NCBI GenBank assembly: GCA_013299105.1
Contig: JAAFJY010000006.1
Location: forward strand, 211,032-275,031
Direction: 5' to 3'
Source: Chitinophagales bacterium
GTDB taxonomy: Bacteria; Bacteroidota; Bacteroidia; Chitinophagales; Saprospiraceae
Length of the DNA stretch: 64,000 bases
Shown here one piece after another: positions 37,413-44,589 of the stretch. Both the position numbers and the translations under genes were made by a program. Position 1 is the first letter of the stretch. Each line of letters begins with the position of its first letter. The notes beneath the pieces are model-generated. The model had not been told where the DNA came from and did no database searches. It saw nothing but the letters and a program-made list of their open reading frames with translations.

Positions 37413-37684
37413 GGCTTTTTTTAGCACGCGGATGACGCAGATGACGCGGATGAAACGCGGATTTGCTCACTTTACGTTGACCACCACATGACCCACAATG
37501 TTGATCGACTGATGTCGGAACCACGGCCCTGTGGGCCTAATGTTGGTCATTCAACGCAATGTTGGCGATTTATCTGCACCACGATCATGCAATTCATAAA
37601 AATCACAAAAATCACAGTTCAGACAAAGATGCATTCAAACCAATCCCCCAACTCGAAGCCCCACACACTTCACACCCACACCCT

Positions 37685-38557
37685 TTATTCCGGAAACATT
37701 TTTAAGTTTCCTTTCTTCAAGGCCAGTTCGAACAATTCCTCCCGTTTTTGCTCCAGCAACTTAATCTTGCGGGTATGCAGGATGAACTTCCGCGCTTGGC
37801 CTTCGATGTAACCCAGGGGGGCAATTTCCTTGCGGTTGCGCAGTTCCAGCAGGCGGAAGTAATAGACGTACTTGCCGTCCGTTTGCCGGAATTCGCGCTT
37901 TGAACTGATGTTCTCCGCTGAAATGGTGCCTTTGGGCATGGCTTGGGCAATTTGGTCAATCCGAAACCAGGTACTGTCGCTCAACTCGCAGGTGGCTTTG
38001 TACTTCTTGCAGTACGTTTTCAGTTTTTCCAGGTTGTTGCCCTTGCGGGGTTTGGTCCAAAACTGAATCACGCTGTCCTGCTTTTTCACCGGAACTTTTA
38101 GCTTGACGAAAAAGCAGCGCATGATTGGGGTTTCGAGTTCGTATTGCTCCTTGTTGTCCTCGTAAAAAGCCTGTAGTTCAGCCTTGCTTACGGTGGAGTC
38201 AAGGAGTTGCTCGACCAAGACCTGCTCGTAGTTGTTGCGCAAGAGCGAAGCCCGGTAGTCGCGCACCAACTTGTCGATGTTCAGGTCTTTGGGTACGTTT
38301 TTTTCAGCTTCGTACAAGAGCAGTTCTTCGCGCACCCAGCGGTTGGTGAAAGCCTGGGTGATGATCAAACTATCCTCCGCGTTCGCTCCTTCCGGGAACA
38401 TGCTTTCCAGGTCAGAAAGGTGCAATTGCCGGTTGAACACTTGCGCCAAAAGACGATCCTCCGGGCCCTTGTCGCGGTCCTCACAAGCCATGCCCAGCAC
38501 CCAAAGGCATAGGGCAAAAGCGAGATAGACAAGACTCCGGAGTTTCATTTTTTTCAT
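37685..38557 (-). CDS. Lipoprotein with SurA-N/parvulin-like fold
   Basis: 290 residues with a lipoprotein signal and lipobox LGMAC (Cys25; ATG 38548 is an alternative start). The body resembles SurA-type chaperones: an N-terminal FNRQLHLSDLESMFPEG helix-loop, a helical SurA-like core (NRWVREELLLYEAEKNVP, LRNNYEQVLVEQLLDSTVSK), and a degenerate parvulin-like segment (about 135-260, MRCFFVKLKVP, KYVYYFRLLELRNRKEIAPL) lacking most active-site residues. It probably acts as a membrane-tethered holdase rather than an isomerase. It lies between two clearer PPIase genes. Confidence 0.78.
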   Translation of the reverse strand: MKKMKLRSLVYLAFALCLWVLGMACEDRDKGPEDRLLAQVFNRQLHLSDLESMFPEGANAEDSLIITQAFTNRWVREELLLYEAEKNVPKDLNIDKLVRDYRASLLRNNYEQVLVEQLLDSTVSKAELQAFYEDNKEQYELETPIMRCFFVKLKVPVKKQDSVIQFWTKPRKGNNLEKLKTYCKKYKATCELSDSTWFRIDQIAQAMPKGTISAENISSKREFRQTDGKYVYYFRLLELRNRKEIAPLGYIEGQARKFILHTRKIKLLEQKREELFELALKKGNLKMFPE

Positions 38558-38593
38558 TTTTGAACAGGACTGTCAGTATGGTTAGCATGAAGT

Positions 38594-38669
38594 TGATCAC
38601 CATTAACCATTAACCATTAACCATTAACCATTAACCATTAACAATTAACCATTAATAATTAACAACTAA
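38594..38669. repeat. CCATTAA heptamer array
   Basis: Tandem CCATTAA/ACCATTA heptamers (about six perfect units, then degenerate AATTAAC variants) between two foldase genes. Related arrays are at 35824-35866, 43506-43530 and 63556-63588. Confidence 0.85.
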
Positions 38670-40640
38670 TCACTTCTTCACCATTCCGTCAAACACCACC
38701 TTTTCGACTTTGATCGGGAACTGCTTACGCAACTCGGTCACCCACTGGGCTTCCAGGTAGTCTTGGTAATCGGCGATGATGTAACCACGGGCTTCGTTAA
38801 GGGCTTTGTCCTGGGCTGGAAGTACTTTTTCGATTTTGCGGAAAGTAAATTCATTGGCCTTACGGTCCAACTTGGGTGTGGTGGTTTCCCCCGCTTTCCA
38901 AGTCTTGAATTCCTTCGCTTCGGGCGACTTGTCCTTTTCCAGCAGTTCTTCCTCTACGCGCATCCCCACGGTATCGCTCTTGTTGAAGCGTTCGAGTACT
39001 TCTTTGGGCGAATTTTTGGTACTGTAAGCGCGGAGCACGTCAAGCATGTTGGCGTTGCTGCCATCGAGGTGGTAAAAACTCACCACCGCACGCTCGTCCC
39101 AGCGGTATTTGCCTTTGATGGTTTTGAAGTAATTTTTCAAGCCCACCGTATCCTGTGAAGCTTTGTCCCACACGTTGATGCGGGTCGCTTCAAAAAGCAG
39201 AATCCCTTCTTCGTACTCGCGCAAAAGCGCCTTGAAATCAGGGTATTTCTGGTCCAGGGTTTTTTCCTCAAAACGCAGGCAAGCCTGGTTGATGTACTCG
39301 TCGAGCAGGTTTTGCACGGCAACCAAGGGTGTTGTTTCGCCCGCCATGCGCATGCGCTGGCGCGAAGCCTCTTCCAGGAAAGTACCGTAATCGTCGAGGG
39401 TATAAGTTTCTTTGCCCAAGGTGAACAAAGTCGCGGTCATTTTTTCCTCTGGTTTGCGCCACTGAAAATTGAAGAAAGATTCGTCCAGTTTACGGCCCAA
39501 ATCGTTCACCACATCGGGGTATGCTTTGAAACCATTGGCTTTTTTGATGTCCTCAACCATCGCTTTTTTGGCCTCTTCGTAGCGGGCATCTCGTTTGATG
39601 CGCGCTTCTAACTGAGCGCGGCTTTCGTCAAAAGGTTGGTTTTCCTTCCTAGAAATTCGCTTGATGATGTGCCAGCCTACGCTGGTTTGGAAAGGCTTAG
39701 AGTAGCCACCGTCTTTTTCGATGCTGAAAGCGGCGTCTTCAAACTCCTGCTCAAAGCGACCGATGGTGACAAAACCCACGTAACCGCCCTTGTCTTTCGA
39801 GCGCGAATCATCAGAAAGGGTCGCTGCCTTGTCCTCAAAATTGGCCCCACGCTGAAGGGCCGCGTAAACGGTATCAATGTTCACTTTCACGATGTCCGCA
39901 GGCATGTTATCAGTTCGCAGCAAAATGTGCGATACTTCCACCTCCCCACGGGCCGGGCGGCGGGCATTCACCTTTAAGATATGGTAGCCAATGGACGAAC
40001 GCAGCGGCATCGACAGTTGGTTCAAAGGCTGGCTGTAAGCCGCTTTTTCGAGGTTGTACAGGCCGTTGGGAAACATTGCGGTCACAAAACCAATGCGCCC
40101 CCCATTAGTGGCAGCTGATTTGTCGCCAGAAGTTTCGCGGGCTACTTTGGCAAAATCAGCCCCGCCTTCGAGTTGCGCACGCACCGTCAGGGCGAGTTTA
40201 TAAGCGGCCAAGGTGTCCACTGCGCTGGGGTTGGGGGGCAGTGGGATTTGGATGTGGCTGATGTCTACGTCCTGCTTGCTGTGTTCGTACAGCTCGCGGG
40301 CCAGTTTTTCGTTCACCTGCTTGTTGGTCAGGTACGAGTCAGCCAATTGGCGACGGTAGCCATTGAGCTCCTCTTTGAGCGACTCAATGGTATCGAGTTT
40401 CATGTCCTTGGCTTTGTGGACCTTGAGTTTGAATTTGGTGTACAAATCCAGGTATTCCTGCAGCGAAGCGCGGGAGTAGTCCGCGTTTTTACCGTTGGTT
40501 TTGTTGTAAATGTACTTGAACTCGGATACCCGCACTGGCTCGCCAGCGACAGTGAAAAGCACAGGGTCATTGTCTTGTGCCAGGGCCACTCCCAGCCCGC
40601 CAAAAAGGGCGATGAAAACCACTAAAAGGTCCTTAATCAT
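38670..40640 (-). CDS. Peptidyl-prolyl isomerase with tandem parvulin domains
   Basis: 656 residues, signal peptide about 1-21 (GLGVALAQ). The N-terminal region (FTVAGEPVRVSEFKYIYNKT) and helices (about 30-120) resemble SurA/PrsA cores. Two rotamase domains follow: about 125-230 (DVSHIQIPLPPNPSAVDTLA, GGADFAKVARETSGDKSAAT, SSIGYHILKV) and about 232-340 (EVSHILLRTDNMPADIVKVN, ANFEDKAATLSDDSRSKDKG, TSVGWHIIKRISR). The long C-terminal part (about 345-656) is helical and charged with no named domain. It is the first gene of a three-gene foldase cluster; a TAATTTTG element lies 88 bases upstream. It likely folds abundant secreted or barrel proteins. Confidence 0.9.
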   Translation of the reverse strand: MIKDLLVVFIALFGGLGVALAQDNDPVLFTVAGEPVRVSEFKYIYNKTNGKNADYSRASLQEYLDLYTKFKLKVHKAKDMKLDTIESLKEELNGYRRQLADSYLTNKQVNEKLARELYEHSKQDVDISHIQIPLPPNPSAVDTLAAYKLALTVRAQLEGGADFAKVARETSGDKSAATNGGRIGFVTAMFPNGLYNLEKAAYSQPLNQLSMPLRSSIGYHILKVNARRPARGEVEVSHILLRTDNMPADIVKVNIDTVYAALQRGANFEDKAATLSDDSRSKDKGGYVGFVTIGRFEQEFEDAAFSIEKDGGYSKPFQTSVGWHIIKRISRKENQPFDESRAQLEARIKRDARYEEAKKAMVEDIKKANGFKAYPDVVNDLGRKLDESFFNFQWRKPEEKMTATLFTLGKETYTLDDYGTFLEEASRQRMRMAGETTPLVAVQNLLDEYINQACLRFEEKTLDQKYPDFKALLREYEEGILLFEATRINVWDKASQDTVGLKNYFKTIKGKYRWDERAVVSFYHLDGSNANMLDVLRAYSTKNSPKEVLERFNKSDTVGMRVEEELLEKDKSPEAKEFKTWKAGETTTPKLDRKANEFTFRKIEKVLPAQDKALNEARGYIIADYQDYLEAQWVTELRKQFPIKVEKVVFDGMVKK

Positions 40641-40727
40641 GGGTAGAAATTATAAGGAAGTACGGCAAGTAGCTGTTTTTTAGTTTTCAAAAGCAACTAT
40701 TTCCCTTGTTTTTCCAGTTTTGCGCTG

Positions 40728-40735
40728 CAAAATTA
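40728..40735 (-). promoter_or_regulatory. Candidate -7 promoter element of the foldase cluster
   Basis: TAATTTTG on the minus strand, upstream of the PPIase at 38670-40640, which would leave a leader of about 80 bases. No -33 element was confirmed. Confidence 0.35.
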
Positions 40736-40866
40736 GCAGCCTACACGAATAAAATGCTAGAAAAGTGCAAGTTTGACTTTTGTTAACACCATTATTATAC
40801 GCATAAGCGGTTGTTTTGGTAACAAACCGATCTTTGTACATCTGCTTGCCGCACTCATTTTTCTAA

Positions 40867-40942
40867 GGTCGCACTTCATCCGAAGTACCAAGATGATCCC
40901 GTAACATCAAGCTACAAACGTCTCACTTCGCCGAAGTGTGAA
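40867..40942. repeat. RAYT-type REP doublet
   Basis: Two hairpins, CGCACTTCATCCGAAGT and CACTTCGCCGAAGTG, are separated by about 35 bases that end in GCTACAAACGTCT. The same hairpin-GCTACAAACGT-hairpin layout flanks the transposase at 43880-44350 and occurs inverted at 48622-48775. The rest of the 40641-41015 gap holds a C/A-rich CACACCCACACCCAAACAAG tract. Confidence 0.75.
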
Positions 40943-41015
40943 TCTGAGTTAAGTCATTAGACTCGATTTGAAAACGGGGTCCCTCACACCCACACCCAAA
41001 CAAGCACACCCACAC

Positions 41016-43484
41016 TCATTCTTGCAAATAAATCCTTTTTACCCTTTGCGAAATCCCCGTAAAGATCTCGTAAGGGATGGTTTGTGCTACTTTGGCCAAG
41101 TGATCTACAGGCAAGTTGGGCCCAAAAACCTCCACCTGGTCGCCTGCTTGGGCGGCGGGGATGTGGCTCACATCGACCATGCACATGTCCATGCACACGC
41201 TACCAAGAATAGGGGCCAATTGCCCGCGAATGAGCACTTGGTAAGCACCATTGCCCGCCAAACGCGGCAAGCCATCGGCATAACCAATGCTGATGGTAGC
41301 ACTGCGCATAGACTCCTTGGCCAAAGCTCGGCGGCTGTATCCAATGGTTTCTCCGGCGGCCACTTCCTTTACTTGCGAGATGCTGGCTTTGAGGCTGAAC
41401 ATCACTTGTAAGGGTTCGGGTAGCGTATTGCTTACGTCAATCCCGTACAGACCAATTCCCAAACGCACCATGTCAAATTGGTATTGTGGAAAGCGGGAAA
41501 TGCCATTGGAGTTGAGCAAATGCCGCAAGGGACGGTAGCCCAAAACCCCACAAATGGCCTCGTACATGCTGAGAAATCGCCGCGCCTGCTCGGCGGTGAA
41601 ATCGTCGTGCACAGGATCTTCGCTGGCAGCCAGGTGGCTGAACACCGAGGCAATTTTTAAACCTGGATTTTCACTTAAAAACTGCAACAAGGCCGGAATC
41701 TCGTGTTGGTCAAACCCCAAGCGGTGCATGCCCGTATCAAGACTGAGGTGCAGGGACAAGTCGCGGCCTTGCAAAAAAGCCACCAGGCTCTTGAGTTGGT
41801 CGAGGCTGTAAACGGTAGGTTCGAGACGGTGGCGCAGGAGTTGGTTGAAGGAGGCAGGCTCAGGGTTGAGTACTGCAATGGGAGTGCTGATGCCCGCCTG
41901 GCGCAGTTCGGCCCCTTCGTCGGGGTAGGCCACGCAGCAATATTCCGCGCCAATGTACTCCAGCATTCGGGCCACTTCGGTGCTGCCCGCACCATACGCC
42001 GCAGCCTTGATCATGACCATCAGGCCCACGCCGGGCTGCAAAAGTCGGCGGTAAGTACGCAAGTTGTGCCCCAAGGCGCTGAGGTTGATTTCCAATACAG
42101 TGGGGTGGGCCTGGCGGCTGAGTTGTTGCGCAACTTTTTCCAAACCAAACTCACGGGCTCCTTTGATCAAAATGGCCTGGCGCTGCCAATTGAACTGCGG
42201 CAAAGCCTGGAGCAGGGCCTCAGTATCACCATAATAATGTTGTTCGATCTCGGCTGGGAGCATTTTTTGCAAGGCTGGCATTTTTTTACCTACCCCAATC
42301 AGGGTTTGAATTTGTTGGCCTTTGAGCAAAAGGGCGATCGACTGGATCAGGCTTTCGTCGCTTTCACCCGTTTGCAACAAATCAGAAAGAATCAAGCTGC
42401 GAGACATGTCCTGGTCGTGGGCAGCCAAAAAATGCAGGGCTTGTTGCAAGGAATTCAGGTCGGCGTTGTAAGTGTCGTTGACCAAAAGGCAGCCGTTTTG
42501 GCCTTCCTGCAATTCGAGGCGCATGGGCAAGGCTTGCAAACTGGCCATGCGCTCGCGGATGCTAGTTGAGGCTAGTCCAAAGTACAACATGGTCGCCCAG
42601 CAATGGATGGCATTGACCAGCGAAACCTGGTCGGAAAAAGGCAAGGGAAGCAAAAGCCGTTCGCCCTGGTAGAAAGCATCCAGCAAGCATGAACCCGCCA
42701 GGCGCTCCAAAATCGTGACTTTTAGGCTGGCCGAGGGGTGATTTTCAAGGCTCCAGGATAGTTTTTGGAATTTTTGCTCCTGCATCACAGATTCCACGAG
42801 CGGGTCGTCACAGCAATAAATGACCGTTTTGGCGTGGGAAAAAAGCCGAATTTTTTCGCGTAGCTTCTCTTCTTTGGAGGCAAAACCCTCGGCGTGGGCT
42901 TCGCCAAGAAAGGTAAAAATGCCCAGGTCGCAGTGGACGATGGGGGCCAGGTTTTGCATCTCGCCCCGCCGTGAAACCCCGGCTTCAAAAATGGCCAGGT
43001 CGTGATTGGGACCCATGTTCCAGACCGAAAGGGGCACCCCAATTTGCGAATTGTAGCTGCGTGGACTGCGTACAATGCTGTAGTCTGAATACAAAACCTG
43101 GAACAGCCACTCTTTGACCATCGTTTTGCCATTGCTGCCCGTGATGCCAATGACCGGATAGCCAAACTGCTGGCGGTGATGGGCCGCCAATTGCTGCAGG
43201 GCCAGGAGGATATTGTCAACTTTGATGATGCTGGCTTCGGGAAAAAGGCTGGGGTCAAGGTCTTGAAAAACGATCATGTTGCGCAAACCAGCCTGGTACA
43301 AAACACCCAAAAACTGGTGCCCGTTGTACACCCGCCCCGGCATGGCGAGGAACAAACTCCGCTCCGGAAAAAACAGTTGCCGGCTGTCGAGCAACAGGTA
43401 ATCTAGCGGCTGTTCGGCGCTGGGCCTGCGTTGCAGCCATTCGGCCTGGAGGATGGTTTGGACTTGGTCGAGGGAGTAGGACAT
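41016..43484 (-). CDS. Fused MurF (UDP-MurNAc-tripeptide:D-Ala-D-Ala ligase) and alanine racemase
   Basis: 822-residue bifunctional cell-wall enzyme. The N-terminal half (1-about 450) is a Mur ligase: P-loop GITGSNGKTMVKEWL (about 113-127), EAGVSRRGEMQNL, NDTYNADLNSLQQAL and SLILSDLLQTGE. It joins D-Ala-D-Ala to the tripeptide. The C-terminal half (about 455-822) is a PLP alanine racemase: VMIKAAAYGAG with PLP-lysine Lys493, HLSLDTGMHRLGF, NSNGISRFPQYQF and the second-base region GETIGYSRRALAKESMRSAT followed by ISIGYADGLPR. The fusion makes D-Ala and uses its dimer in one chain and is common in Bacteroidota. A TATCTTTG element lies 14 bases upstream of the ATG, with CCATTAA repeats behind it. 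Confidence 0.95.
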   Translation of the reverse strand: MSYSLDQVQTILQAEWLQRRPSAEQPLDYLLLDSRQLFFPERSLFLAMPGRVYNGHQFLGVLYQAGLRNMIVFQDLDPSLFPEASIIKVDNILLALQQLAAHHRQQFGYPVIGITGSNGKTMVKEWLFQVLYSDYSIVRSPRSYNSQIGVPLSVWNMGPNHDLAIFEAGVSRRGEMQNLAPIVHCDLGIFTFLGEAHAEGFASKEEKLREKIRLFSHAKTVIYCCDDPLVESVMQEQKFQKLSWSLENHPSASLKVTILERLAGSCLLDAFYQGERLLLPLPFSDQVSLVNAIHCWATMLYFGLASTSIRERMASLQALPMRLELQEGQNGCLLVNDTYNADLNSLQQALHFLAAHDQDMSRSLILSDLLQTGESDESLIQSIALLLKGQQIQTLIGVGKKMPALQKMLPAEIEQHYYGDTEALLQALPQFNWQRQAILIKGAREFGLEKVAQQLSRQAHPTVLEINLSALGHNLRTYRRLLQPGVGLMVMIKAAAYGAGSTEVARMLEYIGAEYCCVAYPDEGAELRQAGISTPIAVLNPEPASFNQLLRHRLEPTVYSLDQLKSLVAFLQGRDLSLHLSLDTGMHRLGFDQHEIPALLQFLSENPGLKIASVFSHLAASEDPVHDDFTAEQARRFLSMYEAICGVLGYRPLRHLLNSNGISRFPQYQFDMVRLGIGLYGIDVSNTLPEPLQVMFSLKASISQVKEVAAGETIGYSRRALAKESMRSATISIGYADGLPRLAGNGAYQVLIRGQLAPILGSVCMDMCMVDVSHIPAAQAGDQVEVFGPNLPVDHLAKVAQTIPYEIFTGISQRVKRIYLQE

Positions 43485-43497
43485 TTATTTTTTGGGG

Positions 43498-43505
43498 CAA
43501 AGATA
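43498..43505 (-). promoter_or_regulatory. Candidate -7 promoter element of murF-alr
   Basis: TATCTTTG on the minus strand, 13 bases before ATG 43484. The region where a -33 box would lie is filled by CCATTAA heptamers (43506-43530), so changes in repeat number would alter promoter spacing. Confidence 0.5.
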
Positions 43506-43660
43506 GTTGTTAATGGTTAATGGTTAATGGGGTTCAACGCCATGCTCGCATCATGTAAATCATAAAAATCACAAGCATCACAGTTCAGACAAAAAGTGCT
43601 AGGTCAACGTCATACTCGCATCATGTAAATCATAAAAATCACAAGCATCCTCAAAACTTC
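43506..43660. repeat. Heptamer array plus ~72-bp direct repeat
   Basis: After TTAATGG heptamers (43506-43530) a block reading TTCAACGCCATGCTCGCATC, ATGTAAATCATAAAAATCAC, AAGCATC (43532-43578) recurs as GTCAACGTCATACTCGCATC, ATGTAAATCATAAAAATCAC, AAGCATC (43603-43649). CACAGTTCAGACAAAAAGTG lies between, a segment also seen near 37612, 44453 and 63768. Confidence 0.8.
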
Positions 43661-43730
43661 GTAGAAGTTACACGTTTGTAGCACTTGGTGGCACCCCATT
43701 TTTGGGAACTTCGTAGAAGTTTCACGTTAA
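43653..43730. repeat. Left REP doublet of the RAYT element
   Basis: AAAACTTCGTAGAAGTTACA, CGTTTGTAGC, a spacer with CACCCCATTTTTGGG, then AACTTCGTAGAAGTTTCACG. Two ACTTC/GAAGT hairpins lie about 55 bases apart. Read in reverse complement it aligns with the right flank at 44361-44436 over about 75 bases. Confidence 0.8.
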
Positions 43731-43879
43731 TACATCTTCTTGATAACAAATAGATTAAAAGGGCATGATACGCTAAATTCATATCAATACCCTGGGAACA
43801 AATCTGTAAAAATGTCCTTTCAAGAGTACAATTGAAAACTTACATTGCCAAAAATTTCATCACCTAAACTCCATTCATA

Positions 43880-44350
43880 ATGGCTGACGTTTTTTCACAA
43901 ATCTATGTTCATCTTATTTTTTCTCCACGCCACCGAGAGGCCCTGATTCATCCTGATTGGGAGGAGAGATTGTACAAATACACAACCGGGGTTGTATACA
44001 AAAGAGGTCATAAAATGCTCGCAATCAGTGGTATGCCAGATCATGTTCACATTTTTGTTGGGCTGAAACCCGCAGATTCCATTTCAAATTTGGTGAAGGA
44101 GATAAAAATTCAGACCAATGAATTTATCAATCAGGAAAAGCTGTCGCCATACAAATTTGATTGGCAGCATGGCTATGGTGTATTTTCACATAGCCGCTCA
44201 CAAATCGACGCAGTTTGTAAATACATTTTGAACCAGAAAACACATCATCAACAAAAAACCTTTCAAGATGAATTTTTCAAGTTGTGTTTAGATTTTGGCA
44301 TTGACATGGGACCTAAAAAAGTCTTTGATTGGGTTGGAGGTCGGGAATAA
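43880..44350 (+). CDS. IS200/IS605-like tyrosine transposase (REP-associated, RAYT)
   Basis: 156-residue Y1_Tnp (HUH) single-strand transposase. The HUH motif is in MPDHVHIFVGL (about 54-64), preceded by YVHLIFSPRHRE. The catalytic tyrosine lies in CKYILNQKTHH (about residue 117), preceded by GYGVFSHSRSQID, and helix alphaD follows. Length fits stand-alone RAYT proteins. No tnpB/iscB partner is present. Both flanks carry inverted REP doublets, the hallmark of RAYT-REP systems, in which the enzyme nicks hairpins in single-stranded DNA. It probably came with its flanks and is intact. The next minus- and plus-strand genes (murF-alr, uvrB) are unrelated. Confidence 0.9.
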   Translation: MADVFSQIYVHLIFSPRHREALIHPDWEERLYKYTTGVVYKRGHKMLAISGMPDHVHIFVGLKPADSISNLVKEIKIQTNEFINQEKLSPYKFDWQHGYGVFSHSRSQIDAVCKYILNQKTHHQQKTFQDEFFKLCLDFGIDMGPKKVFDWVGGRE

Positions 44351-44360
44351 AATGACATTT

Positions 44361-44436
44361 AGCGTGAGACTTCTACGAAGTCATGTCTCCGATTGGGACC
44401 CCCTGGCTACAAACGTGCAACTTCTACGAAGTTTCC
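44361..44436. repeat. Right REP doublet of the RAYT element
   Basis: AGCGTGAGACTTCTACGAAG, a ~25-base spacer, GCTACAAACGTGCAACTTCT, ACGAAGTTTCC. It is the inverted counterpart of 43653-43730 and carries the GCTACAAACGT link also found at 40911 and 48751. Confidence 0.8.
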
Positions 44437-44589
44437 AGAACCATCATAGTTCAGACAAAAAGTGGTGGTCAACGTCATCTTGGCAATCCTGCTTCAAGAC
44501 AAAAATACATGCTGAAAATCCTGCCCAATAATTCTCATAAACTTTTTGTTTTTTATCGTACCTTGGGCACAAATTTCGTTCACACACTT

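Noticed and set aside
38594..38669. CRISPR array
   Set aside because: Units are 7 bp, contiguous and without unique spacers; no cas genes.
43880..44350. Part of an IS605 element with tnpB
   Set aside because: No tnpB-like gene nearby; flanking REP doublets fit a stand-alone RAYT instead.
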